Assembly: GCA_002477275.1 (NCBI GenBank)
Contig: DLOU01000038.1
Span: forward strand, 30,569 to 40,011
Reading direction: 5' to 3'
DNA length: 9,443 bases
DNA from: Caryophanales bacterium UBA7476
Lineage (GTDB): Bacteria; Bacillota_I; Bacilli_A; RF39; UBA660
Shown here in pieces: positions 1-6,171 of this stretch. The first letter of the stretch is position 1. Every line of letters starts with the position of its first letter. Both the position numbers and the translations under genes were made by a program. The notes beneath the pieces were generated by a model. The model was given only the letters and a program-made list of their open reading frames with translations, did not search any database and had not been told where the DNA came from.

Positions 1-16
1 AATGTACTAATTCTAA

Positions 17-457
17 ATGATTATTTTTTATTATAATTTATGTTATAAATATAATATAAATAAAATAATTGAATATTATAACGATGGATATTATATAATA
101 TTAGACAGATATATAACATCTAATATGGCTTATCAAGGAAGTAAAATATTTGATAAAGATGATAGATTTTACATGTATCAATGGATTGATAAATTAGAGT
201 ATTGGTTATTAAAACTTCCAAAGCCAGATAAAACAATTCTACTTGATATTCCAATTGAATACATATTATCACTTGAAAAAAACAAAGATACAATTGATGA
301 TATAGAAAGAGATAAAGAATACTTACAAAGAAGTATAGATTCATATATAGAATTATCAGAACTATATGGTTGGAATAAAATAAATTGTATTAAAGATAAT
401 AAAGTAAAAACAGTAGAAGAAATAAATGATGAAATATTAAAAATAATACTAGAATAA
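17..457 (+). CDS. tmk: Thymidylate kinase, 3' portion (N-terminus missing)
   Basis: dTMP kinase phosphorylates dTMP to dTDP in the cytoplasm for DNA synthesis. The segment has the family's DRY motif followed by SNMAYQG (from about residue 30), the LPKPDKTILLDIP strand that carries the LPxPDxxxxLD signature (about 68-80), a D-rich lid-like stretch, the 'ERDKEYLQRSIDSYIELSELYGW' type helix, and a C-terminal 'EEINDEI' helix. The family is usually about 200-215 residues; here only 146 are open, and the P-loop (GxxGxGKS/T) is absent because it would lie left of the window. The ATG at 17 is unlikely to be the true start, since family similarity already runs through it. In-frame TAA codons lie at 8 and 14, while frame 1 is open from 1 to 33 and overlaps this frame at a T6 run (24-29), so a one-base frameshift or sequencing error is likely. 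A terminator follows directly. Confidence 0.85.
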   Translation: MIIFYYNLCYKYNINKIIEYYNDGYYIILDRYITSNMAYQGSKIFDKDDRFYMYQWIDKLEYWLLKLPKPDKTILLDIPIEYILSLEKNKDTIDDIERDKEYLQRSIDSYIELSELYGWNKINCIKDNKVKTVEEINDEILKIILE

Positions 458-475
458 ATAGTATTATTTTTTTTT
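444..475 (+). terminator. Intrinsic terminator of tmk
   Basis: A 7-bp stem TAATACT (444-450) / AGTATTA (460-466) with a 9-nt loop is followed by nine T residues (467-475). The stem overlaps the end of the tmk coding sequence (stop 455-457). The stem is AT-rich and so weak, but position and T-run fit an intrinsic terminator. Confidence 0.7.
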
Positions 476-500
476 AAAAAAAAGACATTTTTAAATGTCT
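476..500 (-). terminator. Intrinsic terminator of the pilus ATPase gene
   Basis: Read on the minus strand, AGACATTT pairs with AAATGTCT (plus-strand 493-500 and 483-490) and is followed by a run of seven T residues (plus-strand A-run 476-482). The TAG stop of the ATPase gene (499-501) lies partly in the hairpin arm, so termination follows translation immediately. It lies back to back with the tmk terminator. Confidence 0.75.
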
Positions 501-2367
501 AATTTTGAATATTTAAATTATCAGGAACTGCAGGTATTAATGAACTTGCAAGATTATCAGTTTCAATAGGAGTAATATCAATAACTGGAGTTACTTCAGC
601 ACTATTATTCTCTGGTGTTGGAACTGCTTCATTTACTATTGCAGCAAGAGGAACAGTCGGTATAGTACCTATATTATCGATTGAAATAGGCGACTCAGGT
701 TGTACACTTTGTTCATTTGCATTATCTTGAACTTCTTTGGAAACTTCATCTGTATTTTGAGTATCATCTGATTGTTCACTAGGAAGAACGACTTGAGAAT
801 TTAAATCAGGTTGAATTATTGATTCGTTACTAATTGATTCATTTGAATCTAGAGAAGATTCTAAAGCATTATTAACAGCAACTTGTTCTGTTGGAACAGA
901 AGGAACATTTTCATTTATGGTATTAGTTACTTCAGCAGGTTTATCAGAATTATTTACCTGAACATTTGGTATTATATTATCTATTGTAGGAGGTAATAAA
1001 TTTTCTTCTGAAGAAGAGTTAACAATTGAAGAAGTGCTATTAGACATCTTAGATGCAGAAGCATCACCAATTCGTTTTAACTCACTTAATTCTCTTGATC
1101 TTTCTTTTTCAAGTTCTTGTCTTTGCTTATCTGTTAAATCATCTTCATCTCTTGTATAACAACTATCATTAATATCATTATCAATTTCTATTATTCTATA
1201 TATTTCTTCAAAAGTAGTAGAGCCATCTAAAACTTTGCGAAGTCCATCTTGAAGAAGTGTTATAACATTACCTGAACCATATACAAGTTCTTTAATATCT
1301 TCTTTATCAACTTTTGGATTATTTAAAGCTGCTCTAATACTATCATCAATTTCAAGAACTTCTTGAATAGCAATACGTCCTCTATAACCTTTATTACAAT
1401 GTTCACAACCATTATGATTTGCATCTACAACAGTATCAACATCTTTATTTAGTGCTAAACTGAAAACTTTCTTTTCATATGGAGTGGTTTGTCTTGTAAT
1501 TTTACAATTTTGACAAACAGTTTTAGCAAGTCTTTGAGAAATAATACCAGTAAGTGCAGTAGAAAGTAAATATCTTTCAACATCCATATCCAAAAGTCTT
1601 TCAATAGTAGCTAGTGAATTATTAGTATGGATTGTAGAGATAACAAGGTGACCTGTAATTGAAGCTCTAACAGCTATTTTAGCAGTTTCACTATCACGAA
1701 TTTCTCCAATTAGTATAACGTTTGGATCTTGACGCAAGATTGAACGAAGAACAGTAGCAAAGTCTAGACCTATTTCAGAGTTAACTTGAACTTGATTTAA
1801 TCCTTCAATATTCATTTCTATTGGATCTTCAACAGTAATTACATTTGTTTCTTCTTTATTTAATACCTGAAGAATGGAATAGGATGTAGTACTCTTACCA
1901 GAACCAGTGGCACCAGTAATTAAAATAATACCATTAGGAACTGCAATCATATTTTTAAGTTTAACAAAGTTTTCATCATTAAAACCAAGTTCCTCTATAC
2001 CATCTAAGCTCTTAGAATAATCTAAAATACGAATAACTATTTTTTCTCCTTCATTTGTAGGTAGAGCAGACACACGCATATCAAGATCTTCAACACCAAA
2101 TTTTCCTTTTATAGCACCATCTTGAGGAAGTCTGCTTTCAGTTATATTCATACCAGACATTAATTTTAATCTAGTTGTTAAATTTCTTTCATACACTTTA
2201 GGAATAAATGTATAATCAACAAGATCACCATCAATTCTTTGTCTAACCATCATTCCATCATCTCTAGGGTCAAAGTGTATATCACTGGCACCTTTCTTAG
2301 AAGATTCAATAATAATTGCATCGACAATTTTAGTTATAGGTGACTTGACAAAATCAAATGCTACCAT
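499..2367 (-). CDS. GspE/PilB/ComGA-family pilus or type II secretion assembly ATPase
   Basis: A cytoplasmic hexameric ATPase that would power extrusion of pilin-like subunits. Visible motifs are Walker A GATGSGKST (residues 152-160, K158), the Asp box ITVEDPIE (177-184), Walker B ILIGEIRD (218-225, E222) and the His box STIHTN (244-249). Four zinc-binding cysteines are present (C285, C288, C321, C324), as in GspE/PilB. The protein starts directly at the N2-type domain (SDIHFDP, 28-34) with no N1/MshEN domain, as in ComGA. The catalytic part ends near residue 395. About 227 more residues follow: a charged helix (about 405-435), then a long Ser/Asn/Pro/Val/Glu-rich stretch with almost no basic residues, which is unusual for the family. 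ATG 2365-2367 has an AAAGGA ribosome binding site about 11 nt upstream. The gene is divergent from the prepilin operon. The family is certain; whether it serves pili, secretion or competence is not resolved here. Confidence 0.93.
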   Translation of the reverse strand: MVAFDFVKSPITKIVDAIIIESSKKGASDIHFDPRDDGMMVRQRIDGDLVDYTFIPKVYERNLTTRLKLMSGMNITESRLPQDGAIKGKFGVEDLDMRVSALPTNEGEKIVIRILDYSKSLDGIEELGFNDENFVKLKNMIAVPNGIILITGATGSGKSTTSYSILQVLNKEETNVITVEDPIEMNIEGLNQVQVNSEIGLDFATVLRSILRQDPNVILIGEIRDSETAKIAVRASITGHLVISTIHTNNSLATIERLLDMDVERYLLSTALTGIISQRLAKTVCQNCKITRQTTPYEKKVFSLALNKDVDTVVDANHNGCEHCNKGYRGRIAIQEVLEIDDSIRAALNNPKVDKEDIKELVYGSGNVITLLQDGLRKVLDGSTTFEEIYRIIEIDNDINDSCYTRDEDDLTDKQRQELEKERSRELSELKRIGDASASKMSNSTSSIVNSSSEENLLPPTIDNIIPNVQVNNSDKPAEVTNTINENVPSVPTEQVAVNNALESSLDSNESISNESIIQPDLNSQVVLPSEQSDDTQNTDEVSKEVQDNANEQSVQPESPISIDNIGTIPTVPLAAIVNEAVPTPENNSAEVTPVIDITPIETDNLASSLIPAVPDNLNIQN

Positions 2368-2411
2368 GTTTTATCCCATCCTTTTTATTCTATTAGAGCA
2401 AAACACTCTAC

Positions 2412-2448
2412 TATATCAAGTATATAATAATTGATATAAAATATCAAG
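2412..2448. repeat. Direct and inverted copies of TATCAAG-type motif in the ATPase promoter
   Basis: TATATCAA (2412-2419) and TTGATATA (2431-2438) form an inverted repeat with an 11-bp spacer. The octamer ATATCAAG also occurs twice in direct orientation (2413-2420 and 2441-2448), 28 bp apart. Both arrangements cover the -35 and -10 elements of the minus-strand promoter, so a regulator could bind here. AT-rich sequence makes chance occurrence possible. Confidence 0.35.
2419..2447 (-). promoter_or_regulatory. Sigma-A-type promoter of the pilus ATPase gene
   Basis: On the minus strand, TTGATA (plus-strand 2442-2447) and TATACT (2419-2424) are separated by exactly 17 bp. Each box differs from consensus by one base. 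The expected start is near 2412, giving a leader of about 45 nt. That leader includes a small hairpin, TAGAG/CTCTA (2394-2398 with 2406-2410), and the ribosome binding site. Confidence 0.7.
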
Positions 2449-2510
2449 AAATAAAATTAACAATTAGTCTATTTTTATAAACTACTACAAAATAAAGAAA
2501 ATAAAAAAAG

Positions 2511-2522
2511 TTTTACGTAAAA
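2511..2522. promoter_or_regulatory. Perfect 12-bp palindrome between divergent promoters (candidate operator)
   Basis: TTTTACGTAAAA is a perfect palindrome with a central ACGT. It sits between the -35 box of the ATPase promoter (2442-2447) and that of the prepilin operon promoter (2571-2576), roughly 64 and 49 bp from each. It is one of the few places in this A-rich intergenic region with a CG step. A role as a shared operator is inference. Confidence 0.35.
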
Positions 2523-2570
2523 TAATTAAATCATAGCAAACGAATAAAAAAAATAAATAGAAAAATTATA

Positions 2571-2599
2571 TGGAATTTTATTACATATTAGTTTATAAT
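2571..2599 (+). promoter_or_regulatory. Probable promoter of the prepilin operon
   Basis: A perfect TATAAT (2594-2599) lies 17 bp after a poor -35 match, TGGAAT (2571-2576). The start would be near 2606, leaving a leader of about 27 nt that carries the ribosome binding site (GAAGG/AGGGA, 2618-2628). The weak -35 box suggests activation or low expression. The A-rich tract upstream (about 2490-2565) could act as an UP element. Confidence 0.5.
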
Positions 2600-2632
2600 T
2601 AAAATATGTGAAAATATGAAGGTAGGGATTTT

Positions 2633-3292
2633 ATGTCAAGAAAATTGGGTGAAAAAGGCTTTGCTTTGGCTGAAACATTAGTATGTGCACTATTCGTAGC
2701 AGCAATATTTGTTATTATATTTGAAAACTATATTCCATTAATGGGAAAATATAACAGAACAGAAAACTATGATGACTTAGACTCAAAATATATTGCTTTT
2801 TATATAAAGACGTTTATAGAGACAGACACGGCTAATGTAATTAATTCAGTTCACGCAAAATTAACTGGTCAAATGTATACATTCAAACCACTTGATAATA
2901 CGGTGAAAGATGATGATATAACTGATAAAGCTGATCCTACTGTGGGGCCTTTTGAATTATGTACACTTTTATCAAAAGAAAATAAACAAAAATGCCAATA
3001 TTTCATAGACGAATCAAATATTACAAGCGTATATTTGGTTGATTATTGTACAAAAGATTTGAAGGAAAAAGCAATAAATCCTGTTGAAGCAAGCAAACAT
3101 GATGACTTAAAAAATATTTCAGTTCCACTCCAATTATATATAGAAAATATGCCAAATTATGATGCAACTAAAAATTACAAAGTAGGATATAAAAGATTAA
3201 TTGTAGAAATAAAGCACGTAGATAAAAAAACAGATGATTCAAACGGAGTATATTATAGTTATGCTAGTATTGAATTAAGACCTGCAAAATAG
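2633..3292 (+). CDS. Prepilin-like protein with N-terminal cleavage/methylation motif
   Basis: The N-terminus reads basic leader, then KG|FALAETLV, a class of sequence cut by prepilin peptidase between G9 and F10. Glu14 is the conserved Glu at +5 of the mature protein, and the following 20 or so residues form the hydrophobic pilin helix. The rest (about 45-219) would be the extracytoplasmic globular domain. It has three cysteines (in FELCTLL, KQKCQYF and VDYCTKD) besides C18 in the helix. At 219 residues it is more like a minor pilin or pseudopilin than a small major pilin. ATG 2633 has AGGGA 4 nt upstream and GAAGG further up. The stop overlaps the AGGAG of the next gene (8-nt gap), so the two are probably translationally coupled. 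The ectodomain resembles nothing I can name. Confidence 0.8.
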   Translation: MSRKLGEKGFALAETLVCALFVAAIFVIIFENYIPLMGKYNRTENYDDLDSKYIAFYIKTFIETDTANVINSVHAKLTGQMYTFKPLDNTVKDDDITDKADPTVGPFELCTLLSKENKQKCQYFIDESNITSVYLVDYCTKDLKEKAINPVEASKHDDLKNISVPLQLYIENMPNYDATKNYKVGYKRLIVEIKHVDKKTDDSNGVYYSYASIELRPAK

Positions 3293-3300
3293 GAGAGTAT

Positions 3301-5787
3301 ATGAGAAAATTAAACGAAAAAGGATTATCAATAGTAGAATTATTAGTGTGTTTTGTAATAGTTGCAGTAGTAGCTATTACGTTATTAAATACATTAATGG
3401 ATTATAAATCAGAAGAAGAAATTGAAAATGTAAAAAATCATGTAGAATCATATAAAAACACAGTTTCAAGAGTAATTCAAAGTGATATAACTAATTATGC
3501 AATTATAGGTTATAGTAACAAAATACATGACAAAAAAAATGGTACATTAGAAGTTACTTTGAAATTCGAAAAGCAATTTGAGGATGGAACCGATGAAAAA
3601 AAACTAATCATAGTTGCAAGTGACAAAGAAAACTATATTATATATCCAGACGTTGTAAAGCAAGAAGATGGAACATACAAACAGCAAAATATAAAATATG
3701 AATTAGAATCAACTGGAACAGTTTTGGATGTTGACCATCAAGATGATACTTCAACTAAAAAAGAATATAATGATTTAAGATTTTCATATTTAAATGAAGA
3801 TTTAATAAGTGTAAAAGATGGGCATACAATTTCAATAGATATACCAATCAACCATAGTGAACTGGGAGATAGATATCACATAAAGATAGTTGCACCACTA
3901 GCACTATTAAGTTCTGTTAAAGAAAAAGAAAACACTGAGTGTACATTATATTATTCATCAAGTGGAACTCCAAATACAACTTGCACTCCTGGCTCTATTA
4001 CAGTAGGAATTGGAAGTAGTTGGGGACAATCATTATGTACACTAACAAAAACAGGATATCAATTTTCAGGTTGGAATATCAATGATGGTTGTACAGGTAA
4101 AAATATAAGTGCAACTGATATATGTACTAATAAAACTTCAATAGTATATGCATATCCTTGTTGGGAAGGGAAAAAATATACTTTAACGCTTGATCCAAAT
4201 GGAGGAACATACACAGGTTCAACTTCAAGAACAATGACATATGGAAAGAAGTCAAATAATAGCATTGGTAAAGTATCTAAAGACGGATATACATTTAAAG
4301 GATGGAAGACAAGTACTGGAGCTCTAGTATATGATAGTAATGGAAAAAATCTTAAAAACACAACTTATTGGACAGATGCATATTCAGATGGAACATGGAA
4401 ATATGACGGAAATTTAACACTTTATGCAAATTTAATTCCTAATTCCACTAGAATTACATTAAACGGAAATGGAGCAACAACTAACGCAAATCCTACATAT
4501 GTAACAGCAACATATAACTCTTCATCAATTTCCCCAACATCTCTAACATCATTACCTGAAAGAAAATATACAGTCACAATAAAAAACACAGGTTCAAAAG
4601 CAACAAGAAACACTTCAAATCTTACTTTCACAGATACAACACTTACAAGTACATATGCATTTAATGGTTGGCGTATAGCACAGTCGTCCTCATCCCCTAA
4701 AATATTAAAAAACACAAAAACTTTAGCCTTTGAAAATAGTGCAACAGGGTATACATCATCAGATGGAAAATGGATTAGCACAAATTCAGCAGTAACAGTT
4801 TATGCTGACTGGAGTGCTCGAAGCATTGGTCTTCCATCAGTATCTCAAACAGGATACACATGTGGATTTACGACATCAAGCACAGGAACATCAATTATGT
4901 ATAGTTCTGGTGGAGGTTATACACCATCAGGCAATGTAACATTATATCCAGTATGTGTACCTAATAACTATACTTTAACTTATAATTATAGCAGTGGTTC
5001 AGGTAGTTGTACAAGTATAACAAAACCATATGGATCAACATGGGGAACACTATGTAGTGGAGCAACAAGAAATGGTTATGATTTTGTTGATTGGGTAAAA
5101 TCAGGAAGTACTTCAACTAAGTTAACAAGTTCAACAACAGTAAGCGGAAACGTAACAGCACTTGCAAATTGGTCATATTGTGAGGACGAAGTAGGTAGTT
5201 GGAGAAATGATTATGGAAAAATAAAAATTTATTCTTTATATTCAACAAAATCATATTATAAAAAAGAAAATCAAGGTAGTACTAATTCTTATACTGAAGT
5301 TAAAACTGAAAAAACTTGGATATCAGATCAAATAAAACATTATAATTTTAGATATTATTCATCAGGATCACAGTATAATTATGGATGTTATAGTAAATAC
5401 GACAGTTTAAAGCCTACAAGACCATACATTGACAATGTACATGCAAATAGTTCTAGTACATCAGTTGAAAGTACTTGTACAAAAAATACGGTAGCTTGTG
5501 CAATTACTGTTACAACTACTGGTGCTAATCACTACGACATTGGATGGACATACCATTATGGAGATCAAGGTTCAACATATGAAAACGGATGTAGTGGAGT
5601 TAGATATGTAAAAAAAGAATATCATTATTCAAATGGAAGTACATGTACTGAAACTAAAGACATCAAAACTGATAAATGGGACAAAACATGTGATGATGAT
5701 GCTACATTTTTTGATTATTACACAATAGATGATGCAGGAAATAGATCTGAGGCGGAAACAGTAGCAATATGGTGGACAAAAAAATAA
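3301..5787 (+). CDS. Modular prepilin with InlB-type beta repeats (putative tip adhesin)
   Basis: The N-terminus has a prepilin peptidase site, EKG|LSIVELLV (G8/L9), with Glu13 at mature +5 and a hydrophobic helix to about residue 30. Residues about 30-205 look like a complete minor-pilin globular domain, alpha-helical stalk then beta strands. From about 213 to 627 there are roughly five repeats of the Listeria-Bacteroides/InlB B type, recognised by GY.F.GW followed by a LTLYA.W-type ending. Key Trp residues are W258, W335, W457 and W598, with repeat-ending W288, W504 and W624. A Cys-rich C-terminal domain (about 628-828) follows, ending in YTIDDAGNRS, typical of an Ig-like bacterial surface domain. 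There are 17 cysteines outside the membrane helix. At 828 residues it is several times the normal pilin size. No LPXTG or second membrane segment is seen, so anchoring would be through the pilin helix. An adhesive role is inferred from the modular design. Confidence 0.85.
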   Translation: MRKLNEKGLSIVELLVCFVIVAVVAITLLNTLMDYKSEEEIENVKNHVESYKNTVSRVIQSDITNYAIIGYSNKIHDKKNGTLEVTLKFEKQFEDGTDEKKLIIVASDKENYIIYPDVVKQEDGTYKQQNIKYELESTGTVLDVDHQDDTSTKKEYNDLRFSYLNEDLISVKDGHTISIDIPINHSELGDRYHIKIVAPLALLSSVKEKENTECTLYYSSSGTPNTTCTPGSITVGIGSSWGQSLCTLTKTGYQFSGWNINDGCTGKNISATDICTNKTSIVYAYPCWEGKKYTLTLDPNGGTYTGSTSRTMTYGKKSNNSIGKVSKDGYTFKGWKTSTGALVYDSNGKNLKNTTYWTDAYSDGTWKYDGNLTLYANLIPNSTRITLNGNGATTNANPTYVTATYNSSSISPTSLTSLPERKYTVTIKNTGSKATRNTSNLTFTDTTLTSTYAFNGWRIAQSSSSPKILKNTKTLAFENSATGYTSSDGKWISTNSAVTVYADWSARSIGLPSVSQTGYTCGFTTSSTGTSIMYSSGGGYTPSGNVTLYPVCVPNNYTLTYNYSSGSGSCTSITKPYGSTWGTLCSGATRNGYDFVDWVKSGSTSTKLTSSTTVSGNVTALANWSYCEDEVGSWRNDYGKIKIYSLYSTKSYYKKENQGSTNSYTEVKTEKTWISDQIKHYNFRYYSSGSQYNYGCYSKYDSLKPTRPYIDNVHANSSSTSVESTCTKNTVACAITVTTTGANHYDIGWTYHYGDQGSTYENGCSGVRYVKKEYHYSNGSTCTETKDIKTDKWDKTCDDDATFFDYYTIDDAGNRSEAETVAIWWTKK
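3937..5181 (+). repeat. Array of about five InlB-type (Listeria-Bacteroides) protein repeats
   Basis: Protein-level repeats inside the modular prepilin, at approximate residues 213-290, 291-381, 382-505, 506-556 and 557-627. Repeat 2 is the most canonical (YTLTLDPNGG start, GYTFKGW core, LTLYAN end). Repeat 4 is short and has lost the GW tryptophan (GYTCGF). Repeats 1, 4 and 5 contain cysteines, while 2 and 3 have none. DNA-level identity between repeats is low, so this is an old array and not a recent duplication. Confidence 0.75.
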
Positions 5788-5805
5788 AAAAAAGGAAAAG
5801 ATAAA

Positions 5806-6156
5806 ATGAAAAAAAAGATAGTTATAACAGTATTAGTGATATTACTAGTTTCGTTGATTGCTTTTTCAGGTATATTTATAATATTTAGCAGTGAAAATAA
5901 AACAAATGATTCAAAAGAAAAAACAGAAAAAGTAGAAAAACCAAAAGAAATAAATTTAGAAGAGGCAACAAAAATTATTAATTCACTTTATAAAAATGAA
6001 TATAATACAATAAAAATAGAAGAATTTGATACTTATTATGAGGCGACTATTATTATTACAGAAACAAATTCTGTTGTAAATAAATTTAAAATGGATAAGA
6101 AAACAGGTTTGATTCTTGGAATTGAAGGAGAAGGCGAAGATTCTATGTCAAACTAA
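5806..6156 (+). CDS. Small membrane-anchored protein with PepSY-like domain
   Basis: One hydrophobic segment (about residues 4-28) follows a KKK start, giving an N-in membrane anchor. There is no lipobox cysteine. A Lys/Glu-rich linker (about 29-48) leads to an outside domain (about 49-110). That domain begins LEEATKII and ends with a FKMDKKTGLILGIEG strand pattern, similar to PepSY/YpmB-type domains, which pair an alpha-helix with a sheet ending in a D-x-x-TG turn. The domain call is by pattern only. It is the third gene of the prepilin operon, 18 nt after the large pilin, with an AAAGGA ribosome binding site 9 nt before ATG. PepSY domains are often described as protease-inhibitory or chaperone-like, so a role in subunit handling is possible but unproven. 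Confidence 0.7.
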   Translation: MKKKIVITVLVILLVSLIAFSGIFIIFSSENKTNDSKEKTEKVEKPKEINLEEATKIINSLYKNEYNTIKIEEFDTYYEATIIITETNSVVNKFKMDKKTGLILGIEGEGEDSMSN

Positions 6157-6171
6157 TATTAAGAATAGCAA

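Noticed and set aside
120..344. 74-codon open frame on the minus strand opposite tmk
   Set aside because: It is antisense to well-conserved kinase sequence, hydrophobic and compositionally random, and has no ribosome binding site evidence.
2368..2632. Hidden small gene or RNA in the 265-bp divergent region
   Set aside because: No open frame with a ribosome binding site and no strong extended RNA structure is visible; promoter and operator-like signals account for it.
4059..4781. Two minus-strand open frames (4059-4361 and 4422-4781) opposite the InlB repeats
   Set aside because: They are complements of a real repeat-bearing gene; their Val/Phe/Pro-rich translations look like shadows of Thr/Asn/Gly codons.
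3937..5181. Recent DNA-level tandem duplication in the repeat region
   Set aside because: The repeats are similar in protein pattern only, and their nucleotide sequences and lengths differ considerably.
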